Shown here one piece after another: positions 23,871-36,120 of a stretch of DNA of 64,000 nt. The DNA lies in assembly GCA_002633025.1 (NCBI GenBank), contig NMRB01000072.1, positions 192,336 to 256,335 of the forward strand, given 5' to 3'. The notes beneath the pieces are model-generated. The model saw only the letters and a program-made list of their open reading frames with translations, searched no databases and was not told the DNA's origin. How positions within the stretch are numbered: position 1 is the first letter of the stretch; each line of letters starts with the position of its first letter. The position numbers were made by a program, and so were the translations under genes. The stretch is from Notospermus geniculatus (taxonomy: Eukaryota; Nemertea; Pilidiophora; Heteronemertea; Lineidae).

Positions 23871-26271
23871 TTCTCGACGAAGATTCTCCGTCGATTGATA
23901 GAAAGTTATCTACAATGTGTGCATCTCGGTGACGCAGTGACTAGTCACGATCAGTAGGCTATTGGTCATGGATGGCATGGAAGCCAGTCAGGTATTCTTT
24001 CGCAGTTGTAGGCTGTTCCAAGTGCCCCAATCCCTTATGTTGACGAACACCTCTTCGATGATTGAGATAACGTCCCCTCCACGTCCAAGTCCACTTGGAA
24101 AGGTCCATCTGAGTTGGCAGCCCCTGCACGGGTATCCTCCGACACAGGAGAGGCCCTACCGATATCCTGCGATTGGGTTACAAGTGGGGAACCTAAGGTC
24201 GGAATTGGTGCAGTCATTATGACTGCCGAAGATGGGACGACGATGACGAGGGGGTGTCGCAGCCGGGTACTCCGTTGGTCGACCCGACCTGCAGATTATG
24301 CAAGAAATTAGGTTAAAACCTTCGGTCGCCTATTGGTAGGCTACAAAATGAGCCATTGGTCCGCGTTCAAGACGCGCCACGACGATGTAAGACAGGTCCG
24401 ATTGCTTCTTTTTTTTTACTTCTCTCTCATTGGCGAAGTTCGTGTTTTACAAAACAAGATTGTATCTCAAATCTGAGGAAACCGAGCTAAAAACAAATGC
24501 ACTTAGCAATGATTTATTGTGTTACAACGGTAGTATTATGACGATTAGAGGCTTCAAAGGCACTAAAGTCTCGCTCAATGTTCCAAGTGTAAAAACGAGG
24601 GGCACTTACCAATGATTTATGGCACTCTGATAGCAACATCGTGCCTCACCATCTGATACTCGTGCATCATACTCGCCACATGCTTCACCTAATCACTCAA
24701 TAATTTTTTGACAGTACAACCTGTGTTGTTTTAAGTCATTCACACTTATTTCATTAACCCTTTGGGAATGGCCTCTGAACGTTTTTTCAAGTCACGTTTT
24801 TCAATTCAGAATAACTCAGATATAGATATGAGCTTTATGAGATACCTAACCTGAAAATAAACTATGGATGAAGTTCTTCAGGAACTGGGAAGCATTAAAT
24901 TTTCGCTGTTAGTGTGTGGTCCGCTTTTTAGCCGTATTCTCTCTGTCAGATTATGATGGCAAAGGGCATTATTTACGTAGAAAAATGTGGATTGCTCAAT
25001 AGCAGAGGGCAAGTCTTACACCCTTTGTAACAGCATCTGACAAGCAAGACTTGCTCTGGCCTAGCTTTCGAATCGAACTATGGTGTATGGTATAAGGAGT
25101 TTTTCCTTCTAGTGGAGTATAAAGTGATCTTGTATCTTCCCTCCTTGATGAAAACCATTGACAGATCTCAATGCTGCGTTTAGTATTTGTTGTTAGCTTG
25201 CTATATCGATATCAAATCCGTATTCAGTGGCGTTAATTTCATTAGATGAACAGCCTCTCAAACAGTAAGCGCCATGTTAATGAATGCATCACAAATAAAT
25301 GTGCAATATGAGAACCACAATGACAGCAAATGAGTCATGGTGCGTTTTCACAGAAGATGGGTGCTAAACTTCACCTGTAGGACCATATGATTTACTACCA
25401 GATATGGTTAAGTGCATGAGAATTATACAACATAAGGGCTTTGTGAGGTTTTTTTTACACTTTGCTGATATGCCACGTGTCTGGCGTGGTCTGGCAACGA
25501 AAAAACAGTGGCTTTCTCACCATTAAGGCAAATAAATCTGATAAGTTAGACATTAAGTGGGAAATACTTGTAAGTACCTCCGGTGTAGGTGATCGGGGAC
25601 CTCAGTAAATCTTCTCTGAGGAATCTGGCGTTCATGCTGTATCACCGGTAATCAAATAAATAAACGAGAAAGAGCATTCTCTGCAGATCTAGACTGCCAA
25701 CTTTGAGATTCAGTTCGCAATGAAGATTTGTTGTCTGAAGTGACAGACCGTTTGTTGGGGCCTTGCTCAGTTCTCTGGTTAGTACAGCAATCAGTGGGTT
25801 CGAATCCCGCTCAGGCATGTCAGGCTCAGTGTGAGATCATGGGAAGCCGACGCTTCAAGTCCGTGACCTGGGAAATCGATGGTCCAGTTATCTCCGTGGG
25901 CACCCTTTCCTATACCTTGTCTCGGCCGAGGTTGAGTTCTTACTGCTGACGGAAGGAGCGAAGGTAGAGGCGGTTCTGTTCAATAAGACTGTTCGGAGTT
26001 CACCCTTCCTTTGGCCGATCGACCCATTGAATCCGAATGCTGAGATGGTCTGCACTCTTGTCATGTTTGATATTGGCATAATTTCCAAACTATGTTGCCA
26101 ACTGCAGTCAGGAATAAAAAGAGCGCTGAATGCGGCACCGGCAGAGTATCGGAACATGCATAGCACTAAATCAACTTTTAAGTGTTGCTTCCTTTCTTTC
26201 TGTTTACACAGTTGCTGCATGAAGCATCGCTGTTTTGCCAACCATTCCTTCTAGTACATTTCACTACGATC
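23871..26271 (+). repeat. Duplicated block B, copy 1
   Basis: It matches 26273-28649 with substitutions and small indels and stops at the single n at 26272. It holds a SINE-like head and no recognised gene. Confidence 0.85.
25745..25880 (+). repeat. tRNA-derived SINE-like head
   Basis: The segment contains a B-box match GGTTCGAATCC within gtgggttcgaatcccgctcagg, preceded by ctctggttagtacagcaa at roughly A-box spacing. There is no acceptor-stem closure, so it is repeat-derived rather than a tRNA gene. The counterpart in the duplicated block is at about 28105-28260. Confidence 0.45.
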
Positions 26272-26272
26272 N

Positions 26273-28649
26273 CTTTCTCGACGAAGATTCTCCGTCGATT
26301 GATAGAAAGTTATCTACAATGTGTGCATCTCGGTGAGGCAGTGACTAGTCAAGATCAGTATTGGTCATGGATGGCATGGAAGCCAGTCAGCTATTCTTTC
26401 GCATTTGTAGGCTGTTCCAAGTGCCCCAATCCCTTATGTCGACAAACACCTCTTCGGTGATTGAGATAACGTCCTCTCCACGTCCAAGTCCACTTGGAAA
26501 GGGTCCATCTGAGTTGGCAGCCCCGACACAGGAGAGGCCTCACCGATGTCCTCCGATTGGATTACTAGTGGGGAACCTAAGGTCGGAATTGGTGCAGTCA
26601 TTCATGTCATTATGACTGCCGAAGATGGGACGACGATGACGAGGGGGTGTCGTAGCCGGGTACTCCGTTGGTCGACCCGACCTGCAGATTATGCAAGAAA
26701 TTAGGTTAAAACCTTCGGTCGCCTATTGGTAGGCTACGAAACGAGCCATTGGTCCGCGTTCAAGACGCGCCACGACGATGTAAGACAGGTCCGATTGCGT
26801 CTACTTCTCTCTCATTGGCGAAGTTCGTCTTATTACAAAACAAGATTGTATCTCAAATCTGAGGAAACCGAGCTAAAAACAAATGCACTTACCAATGATT
26901 TATTGTGTTACAACGGTAGTATTATGACGATTAGAGGCTTCAAAGGCACTAAAGTCTCGCTCAATGTTCTCAGTGTAAAAACGAGGGGCACTTACCAATG
27001 ATTTATGGCACTCTGATAGCAACATCGTGCCTCACCATCTGATACTCGTGCATCATACTCGCCACATGCTTCACCTAATCACTCAATAATTTTTTGACAT
27101 ATTCTCGAACAAAAACGTACAACCTGTGTTGTTTTAAGTCATTCACACTTATTTCATTAACCCTTTGGGAATGGCCTCTGAAAGTTTTTTCAAGTCACGT
27201 TTTTCAATTCAGAATAACTCAGATATAGATATGAGCTTTATGAGATACCTAACCTGAAAATAAACTAAGGATGAAGTTCTTCAGGAACTGGGAAGCACTA
27301 AATTTTCGCTGTTGGTGTGTGGTCCGCTTTTTAGCCGTATTCTCTCTGTCAGATTATGATGGCAAAGGGCATTTACGTAAAAATGTGGATTGCTCAATAG
27401 CAGAGGGCAAGTCTTACACCCTTTGTAACAGCATCTGACAAGAAGACTTGCTCTCGCCTAGCTTTCGAATCGAACTATAATGTAGTTTAAGGAGTTATTC
27501 TTTCTAGTGGAGTGAATGATCTTGCATCTTCTCTCCTTGATGAAAACCTTTGATAAATCTCAATGCTGCGTTTAGTATTTGTTGTTAGCTTGCTATATCG
27601 ATATCAAATCCGTATTCAGTGGCGTTAATTTCATTAGATGAACAGCCTCTCAAACAGTAAGCGCCATGTTAATGAATGCATCACAAATAAATGTGCAATA
27701 TGAGAACAAGAATGACAGCAAATGAGTCATGGTGCGTTTTCACAGAAGATGGGTGCTAAACTTCACCTGTAGGACCATATGATTTACTACCAGATATGGT
27801 TAAGTGCATGAGAATTATACAACATAAGGGCTTTGTGAGGTTTTTTACACTTTGCTGATATGCCACGTGTCTGGCGTGGTCTGGCAACGAAAAAACAGTG
27901 GCTTTCTCGCAAATAAATCTGATAAGTTAGACATTAAGTGGGAAATACTTGTAAGTACCTCCGGTGTAGGTGATCGGGGACCTCAGTAAATCTTCTCTGA
28001 GGAATCTGGCGTTCATGCTGTATCACCGGTAATCAAATAAATAAACGAGGAAGAGCATTCTCTGCAGATCTAGACTGCCAACTTTGAGATTCAGTTCGCA
28101 ATGAAGATTTGTTGTCTGAAGTGACAGACCGTTTGTTGGGGCCTTGCTCCGTTCTCTGGTTAGTACAGCAATCAGTGGGCGTTCGAATCCCGCTCAGGCA
28201 TGTCAGGCTCAGTGTGAGATCATGGGAAGCCGACGCTTCAAGTCCGTGACCCGGGAAATCGATGGTCCAGTTCAATGCGTGGCCAGCCTTCACTACCTTG
28301 TCATGGCCGATGTTGAGTTCTTACTGCTGACGAAAGGAGTGAAGGTAGAGGCGGTTCTGTTCAATAAGACTGTTCGGAGTTCACCCTTCCTTTGGCCGAT
28401 CGACCCATTGAATCCGAATGCTGAGATGGTCTGCACTCTTGTCATGTTTGATATTGGCATAATTTCCAAACTATGTTGCCAACTGCAGTCAGGAATAAAA
28501 AGAGCGCTGAATGCGGCACCGGCAGAGTATCGGAACATGCATAGCACTAGATCATTAAGTGTTGCTTCCTTTCTTTCTGTTTACACAGTTGCTGCATGAA
28601 GTATCGCTGTTTTGCCAACCATTCCTTCTAGTACATTTCACTACGATCT
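26273..28649 (+). repeat. Duplicated block B, copy 2
   Basis: It starts ctttctcgacgaagattctcc after the n and ends near ctacgatc at 28649. Unique sequence follows. Confidence 0.85.
28105..28260 (+). repeat. Second assembly copy of the 25.8-kb SINE-like head
   Basis: It has the same sequence as 25745-25880, with an extra base before the B box (gtgggcgttcgaatcccgctc). Confidence 0.4.
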
Positions 28650-31086
28650 CCTTTCAATTCTTGAAGGATCCTCTACAAGTGTTCGCCTCGATGAAATTCA
28701 TCACGCCAGGTGCAAATCATGTGGTCTTGGGGTGCACGCACTTCAATTCTTCTTGAAGGGTTCAACGACAAGGACGAGTGGTCTCTTGCTGACCTCCAAG
28801 CAGAGGAAGGAGTCCACTTAGAAGGGTGTGAACGTGCATAAGATGGTGACAAACCTGTTACTTCTCGCATCTACATGTATATGCAGGCTTCTGTTTCATG
28901 AATTCTTACACAACGTTGAGTGGGTGGTTTAGCCTATGAAAATGTCAGTGCAATCTTTTGGCGTTGTGCACCTATAGCCACCATGATTGCTTTCCGAAAC
29001 AGTGATCTACCACTCTAACCCCTCAGGGTTGCTTTTAAAAACGATCCAACACGAAAAACTAAGATTGTTTATCAGCATTACTGTGAAAGAACACGTCCAT
29101 GTCCAGGTTGCCCTAAACAAAAGTTATTTTGCAACAGAAGCTGCTCCAAGGAATCAGTTTGTTGGTTGCCCAGGGACATTTCTGTCATGTCTGTAGGTGC
29201 ACTCATCGTGTAGCAGTCCCTTGTTTTGGTTGAGGTAGTGTATACCGTCTACAGGTTGATGGTTCGAGGGCCTGAGGCAGTCGTTCCACCCACAGTGTGT
29301 GCCTCTGGGCTTTTAACTTGAGTTCATGACAGTATCGGATTTTCAGGAAAAACAATGAGATGGTGGATGTACTCGGAAAACAATGATTTAGTCCTCGCTC
29401 CTCAGTTGTTAAGACATCTGCTCCGTCAGCGCTTTTTCCTAATTCTCCATCAGTGGTATTTGCCCCGGGTTTGTCTGAAGCAAAAATTAGGGTACAAAAA
29501 GTTAGCTCGCCATGTTGATCTGTGTGTTTATGACATGACAAGCAGTTCCTGTGCATTTCCTAAACAACAGTCGTTCTGGGCTAAAGAAACAACTCCAGGC
29601 AACTTTTTCATCGCTATGGGACGATTTTAGGTAGACTGCATGTAGGTTGCTTCTTTTGCCTTTGGGGTATCTCCAACTTCATGTAAATTCCTACAAAACT
29701 TAATGTGCCTTTTTGCAGACTTGGTGATTGTATGGATACATTTCTGTTGTACTGAGATAACGTTTGGACTCAGCAGTCAATGCGTGCATCACCTGACACA
29801 GAACAGTACTAACCTCTTATATGAGATGATGAGATGTACCAATCTGGTCTTCCTGCGCAGGGTCAGCAAAAGGAATGAAACGCTGTAAATTAAAATATAT
29901 GGCTGCAGATATCTTTAGCACCTGTATCCGAGACCCACGCCTTCCATCACGTTACCCAACAGCCGTAGGTACGGCCCTGCCTCACTCACTCAGAAGTAGG
30001 CCTACAATGTTTTCATCCCCTAATGCACTAGATAATGAAAGCAGTAAATTTCTGCATGGTTTCGTTTCTTGCTTTGATCATCCCGATGGCTCCGTGGTCA
30101 GACTTCTTGCCGAGACTTCACCCATCTGCAATAGTTCATTCCTACCATTTGCTTCTGGCAGCTGTGCATTCTGAAGGTCTACACTTGCCTGTGCATCTGA
30201 TCGAATACAGAACACCATCTGTAGAGTTTGTTATGTAAATATATATTTTATTGGTGCATGGCGCTGGAGTCGATTCAGTCATGTCAGTGCACTCCGGTGG
30301 TCCTCAACGATATCGAGATGTACTCTAGGTATTTGCCCATTTGAGCCAAATTTTCTCAAATCATCAATTGAGCAAAAACTGAAATGAAAGTGATGTAGCA
30401 ATAGCTTACAACTCGGCTGTCAAATGGCTTCTCTGATTTCTTAGAACCCATAGACAAGTGGAGTTGTCGACATCAATATGAGTAAGCTGTATATTCATTG
30501 AGTAAGCATTATATGGAAAATGCTAGCTCATCAATATATCGAGCTGCAGTCTCTTCCGATAGAACGGCTTGAGTCCACCGTGCTCTTACAATTATAACGT
30601 GTGTTGTCTCAGATGTCACCCTGAACTCGACCCATGGCCCTTGTTGTGGTTTCCGAGACGTAATATCTTTGTGGTTCGCCATGTTGGTCAGCGGTGTCAT
30701 CCTAGTCAATACGGTGATTCATTCGGTGATCTTGCCACGCGGTTTAATATCACCGGAGATAAAGAGACAGTGATAGTCACGGTGACCTTCTACCCTGTGG
30801 TGTAACAAGTAATGGAGTTGTTGCTCCTTGTGGAGAATTCTTTGGATTCGATATCCAGTTTGATGAATCTGCTATCTAGAAGAAGGTTTGGTGGATGAAA
30901 AATATTGGCGATTCTGAGTAACCACTTTACCTTTTCTCATCCCGAGGATATCAGAACCTCTTCGCTCGCTCCCTACGTCAACGCGTGCAAAGATGCTGGT
31001 GACATAATGCTCAGGATGCCATTTCTCTTTCGGGAAACACTGCAGCTGTCGGGCTGCGACGTGGAAATCTAGGAAACACTCGACTT
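28650..31086. other. No recognisable gene
   Basis: Several overlapping ORFs of 60-117 codons on both strands near 29.2-30.2 kb, with no recognised domain. Confidence 0.45.
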
Positions 31087-31242
31087 AAGCCGCCCATACA
31101 CGGCGCAATATTATTGCACAATATGGGGCCCAAATGGGTGGTCGTGTGCTTTTCGCATGATGGGTAGAAGAAAGATTGGCAATACTATTGCCCATTGTGA
31201 TCCTCATATTGTGCAATAATATTGATCGTGTATGGGCCGCTT
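31087..31242. mobile_element. Hairpin MITE (TIR GCSGCCCATACACG), copy 1
   Basis: This is a near-complete inverted repeat: aagccgcccatacacgg ... cgtgtatgggccgctt, with inner arms of ATATTATTGCACAATAT type. TTAA is present at both borders, consistent with a TTAA target duplication. A second copy in opposite orientation is at 49770-49921. Confidence 0.75.
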
Positions 31243-33599
31243 AACAGGTGGCGGCAAAACGTCAAAGTTCGGCAAGGGCCGCGTGTAGTTTAATTGCCAG
31301 GATCCGTATAGTCAGTGGTCTCTTGACAAAATCTGATTGCTGTGCAAAATTTCGTCTGGTCCGGTGTAAAAATGGATATGCAAAGGGTTGAAGGTCAATG
31401 TCACAGGCAAACAAGAGTCATCTTCAAGACATCAAGCTGCTTTGTGCCTGAGTTGACGTCTGTGGTTATGTCACATTTCAAGATCGTGCCTTGATTAATA
31501 TTCATTGAAAGTTCACCCCTATGTAATGAACGGGGATAAGATCTGACAGCATGTTATATGAACCAGAAGACTTTCGCTCAACACGTTGTGATTGGTCATT
31601 TCATCATTCTCGTCCCCTGGGGACTGTTATGTATCACTCCGAGAGAATGACTAGACAATTCCCCTGTCCTTCTATGTTTTGATGATATCAGGTCTGTTAA
31701 AATCTTGGAATAAATTGGTGGTGGTACTCTCTCACTGATCAGCATCCTTCCAGCATCCTGTAGCGTATAAAGTTGTATCATTGATTCTCACCCCAGTTCC
31801 AGCGTTTGTTCTACTGTACGGTACCGTTGACAACCCCGGTAACATGTCAAATGGTGGAAAAAACGTATGAAACAAAATAACTCAATACGAATGTTGTCTG
31901 AATTGCAATTGCCTTGCTTTTCTATGCATTTCAACAAACACAATGACATCTGACCATTTAGTGCAAGACTGCCGGCAGCAAATTTCCCATTCATGACTCA
32001 TAGGCCTGCCTCAGCAACAAGCAAAATATTTGATTATTTAATATCGCCGATATATTGGTATTAGCTGTAATTGTATCAATAGTCACCAATCGTCGAACGA
32101 CGATCTAATCAAGTTCGATAAGAAGCGGTGGTTGTTGTAACTGATCGTGAACTCCTTCGATCTTGTGCAAATAGTTACACGTGATTGGATATTTGAGCTT
32201 CTATCGTAGAATGGCGCGTAAGAACAGTTAGCAGACGACATGTCGCTAGTTTCGTCAAGGGGTTATGGGTATATTGTGACATCAGCAGCGAACACAACAA
32301 TCACTGACTCAAGGCCTTCTGGACTCTCAGCTCAAGTTCACCATGATACAATACAACTGCCGCAAGAAATATGTATTGTATGAAACTTTTCCATGGTACA
32401 ATACAGCTGTCTGACAGTAACGAACACATCAGACATAATCTGGGCCTCCTGGTATTGTCCATCAAACTAAATATCATGGTGCAATCACTGTAGCCGACAA
32501 TAGCGAACAGATAACACAATACATACATCTGGTCAGCTGACAGTGGTATTGTCAATTGTAACTTCACCATTGCACAATACAACTGTTGCCGGAATCTATT
32601 CGTTGCACATTGGTAAATGCATCGCTTCTTCAGCAGCAAAGGATGCTAATCACCTGTACAGAAGACTCTCATGCAATCCGTGAGCGTCTCCGTAAACTAT
32701 TTGTTGCTACACTCCTTTGATCGCACTTATTACCTGTGTATTTGCTCAGCATCTCGTCATGTCAATCGAGGTCCAATCACGCGGGCAATGATTGCGCGTC
32801 AAAAGTCGTAATAGAGGGAAGCGGTTCAAGTGGTTTAGAGGTAATCATGACTGATAATGTGATGTGAGTCATTCATTCTTACGGTGGTTGTGGCTTCGAG
32901 CAGGTTTCTCGATATTGAAAATCGTCGCATGCATTCATGGTTACGTCAATGGATCACCGCAGGTTGATCTTCAGGTGAGTCGTATTTTCATCTGTTGAGT
33001 TCGATGTTGTCAGTGTTCTATACCATTGATTCGTCATTGACTAGTCAAAGCTAGGCCAATGGAGGAACTCTACCACTTGACTGCTTCTGCCTATCAGATC
33101 ATAGAGAACGTTCTTCCTCACTGTAGATCTAAACGGCAATGAACCATAGGCCCCTCTGTTTCAGGTGTAACTTTTTTCAGTGTGACTGTGTGCCAGTGTG
33201 GTATTTATATTATGAAACCATACAACGTTCTTTTCAAGGATTGTTAGACCCTTATTCCGTCAAGAGATGAACAATAGAGGAACAATAGCTGACACACTGA
33301 GAAACGGATCTCACTGAAAAACGTAACATCAGGATCAGATTCATTGGGATGTTGGTACCCACTTGTTCCTTCATAGCCGAACAATGGGCAAGTTACTGAA
33401 CCAAATCACATTTGATTTATGCAGCAGTGTAATCATCGGCCCTTTGTGAAGGTGGTCTATCAGAATTCGAAATAGAAGGTGGGGTGCACAGGCCTTCTGC
33501 CCTAATAAGCAAGGATGTAGAGTATATTTGTAGAACCAAAGAAACGAGCAAATCCAAAATGTGATATTCATATCTATATATTACACTATATACACGGTA
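31243..33599. other. No gene; degenerate internal repeats at 32.3-32.6 kb
   Basis: ttcaccatgatacaatacaactgccg (about 32337) and ttcaccattgcacaatacaactgttgccg (about 32563) are related, with further caatac-containing units between them. This suggests an old tandem repeat, which also explains the 112-codon antisense frame. Confidence 0.4.
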
Positions 33600-33723
33600 C
33601 AAACGTTTTCGGCAGCATCCTGCTAGCCCTCATCAGGTAAAATGAGAAATATTACAAATTGAAGAAAGACTGGAGCATTAACATAACAGCAATAATACAA
33701 TTAGTAACTCTGTTGGGGGTGAT

Positions 33724-33890
33724 TTAAAAGATCCCCAAGAAGAAGAAAGACCCTTGTTGAGCCAGCTGTTTGTTCAGGGCTGGCTTTTGTTCTTTAATCA
33801 GTAACGCCTCCTTAAGAGTATATTTGTATTTTTCATTGACCTGATACTTGGCAACTCTTGCTGGCAGCATGTTGAACTGCTGCACCTAAA
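33724..33890 (-). mobile_element. 3' end of a GIY-YIG-type retroelement (Penelope-like), truncated
   Basis: On the minus strand the frame reads ARVAKYQVNEKYKYTLKEA, then LLIKEQKPALNKQ, then stops at 33726-33724. The EALLI-x-x-x-KPxLN pattern is the C-terminal part of GIY-YIG nuclease domains found at the end of Penelope-like retroelements. Downstream on the same strand, at 33640-33600, is a sequence like the CTGATGAGGGCTAGCAGG ... GAAAACGTT tails seen in such elements. About 50 residues remain, with an in-frame stop upstream, so it is a 5'-truncated copy. Confidence 0.5.
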
Positions 33891-34988
33891 AAAGCGAAGA
33901 TTTCATGCTCCTGCCTTCCTTCTTCACCATCTTTAATTAAAGCAAATCTTTATAATCCGACTACATTTCAAAGCAGCCATCAATGTTTCAAGGATAAGAA
34001 AATTTCAGCATCAAATTCTATCGTCATGTTGTTTGTCGATTAATTTCTTAATTTGCTTCTATCAAGCGACATGCAATGGTGATGCATAGTTAATTCATTC
34101 TATTCATCTGATGATTGCTTTCAGCTTGGTGGGTGAAGGATGTGCAGGCATGTGTTGATCTATGAATCTTTACGGAGTAATCTTGTTAACTTTAAGGGGA
34201 GTCTCATTTATATGAGATGAGTAAAATCTTAATGCTTTAATTTCAGCTTTGAACAACTTTAATGTAATTTGTACAGAATAAATGAAGTACAGTGTATGTA
34301 CATGTATACGTACACCCTATTTTGATCAGACAGTTGTTTCAGTGCTGCAACTTCAGCCTAGTTCATACTTCGACGGCAACCCGTTATGAAGTGACTCAAG
34401 TAATTACTAGTCTCGCGATCGGACGCCGACCAAATCGGGCGACGGGGTCGAACGCAAGATCGCGCGATCGGTCGCGGACGATGGTCGTGCGGCGGAGTAT
34501 GAACTAGGCTATAGGCTGAGCCTTCCCTTGTCCATTTCATCTTCGTTCACTCTCAACTTTCAAATTGCTTAGGAAGGCACTCAGTCAGTTGTATTGATGA
34601 ACCCCCTTCTTCCGCAGTTTGTTCAAACAGTTCAGTCACATTGAGAGCAGGCGAGCTCTGCTGGTCATCGATCATGAAGCATCGACCAGGGAAGCAACTG
34701 GTGGACCTTAATCTTTCTATCACTTCAATTATCTCATATAAACATTCCATGAATCCTCAGGCATCTGAATCTTCATTTGTGTCTTTGTTAGCAAGTTGAT
34801 CTCGGAGTCAAACAGCCGTGCCCTCCTTGGTCCCAGTAAGTCATCAATTATATGGCAATTATCCTAATGGTACGGAGATTAGTACTTTGGCTATTTGGTT
34901 ATGGTTCCGAAACCATGACATCCAGGAAGGATTCTCGCTCGTGACCTGGGTTTGGCTTCTGGTATTGGCAAGAGTCATGCCTGTCTCG

Positions 34989-36120
34989 TCAGGATGAATC
35001 AAAAACACCGCATTCTATCTGACAATGTCTCCTGGCTCTTGATATATATGACGAGTTTGCGCCTTCATGGAGAGAAGTAAGCTTAGGAAGGCTGTACACC
35101 GACTGATTTAGCATCTGGGTGTCAAATATGCCTTGTTTATGGATTTGAATAAACCATGCCTTCATGGTCNTTGTGGTTAGCCAAGTAGCATTTCCGTGTT
35201 CGAGGAGTGAAATCTCAATTTGCAGTCTTTTCGACAAGATTGTCAAGGTTGTGGGCTTCACTGAAACGTCTAGGATGGTGGCATAAATGGTGCTTTGCAG
35301 AGAAGATTGCACTTCCAGAGTAGGAAATATTCCAAGCAGCGTTCTTGATACATGTAGCTTCTGGGTCTGATTTGAAAGTCCAATCTGGTTTTCATGCCAG
35401 TCGGTACGGTATGTTTTAATGTGGATTACCAGCATTGTCCTTGAGTGCCATTACATCGTCACCTATCATAGGATAACCAGTTTTCAGTTTCAACAGAAGG
35501 TGGATTTTACTATTTGATCGGAGGATATGTAACTATGCCAAAGAAGTGGAAATTTCGCATTAAAGGTAGGTTGGGCCCCTCCTGCAATCAGGAGTCCAAA
35601 AGGGTAACATCTATATCAGCCACCGCAGTGTAAGAAGACAACAACTCAACTTCCAGTCGCAGACTTGCATTTTGTCTGGCGGTAACCGTAATGGTTGAGG
35701 TTTATAGGCAATTTTTACCAAAATCATGACTCATCTAGCTGGATGAGTTTCTGTAGCAAACTCTGTCTATATCACCCCCAGCCATTATGTACACCAAAGT
35801 TGTCTGATTTTGATACAAAGAGCAGTGATTGACAACTTAAATGTCCACTAAATCTCCATAAAAAACCCTTAGAGAGATTTAAAAGCGTGTTTTTTCCACT
35901 ATTTTGGCCTGGCCATGATGCCTCACAGTTAGACTGAAAACACTCGACACAAGTAATAGGATGATTGCCCCCTCTAAGAGAAGATAATGACAGGGTGACA
36001 GTCGTGGTTACATCATACCTGTCACACTTCACTCCGGGTACCCCACTCATGGCTGACCATGGAGAATGGAAGGGACCCTTCAAATCGTCTGAGTGGCGAA
36101 GGATCATTCCCTTTATTTGA
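34989..36120 (-). CDS. Candidate minus-strand gene with weak BPI/LBP-like similarity, exons unresolved
   Basis: Two stretches read on the minus strand in N-to-C order. The first (about 36090 to 35927) reads DVTTTVTLSLSSLRGGNHPITCVEC, here split as DVTTTVTLSL and HPITCVEC; it resembles the BPI/LBP segment ending PTITCSSC before the conserved disulfide and is followed by a possible donor gtgagg. The second (about 35390 to 35175) has LLGIFPTLE and SVKPTTLTI, like the G-x-F-P and SVQPTGLTF region of BPI C-terminal barrels. A third open stretch near 35690-35600 (ITVTARQNASLRLEVELL) lies between them. BPI/LBP proteins bind bacterial lipids in innate immunity. An n at 35170 interrupts the second stretch, and no complete exon chain was obtained. 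It could be another secreted beta-rich protein or chance. Confidence 0.28.

Noticed and set aside
28144-28599. 151-codon frame in duplicated block B
   Set aside because: The first part is translated SINE-like sequence, the counterpart in copy 1 is broken by frameshifts, and no domain is recognised.
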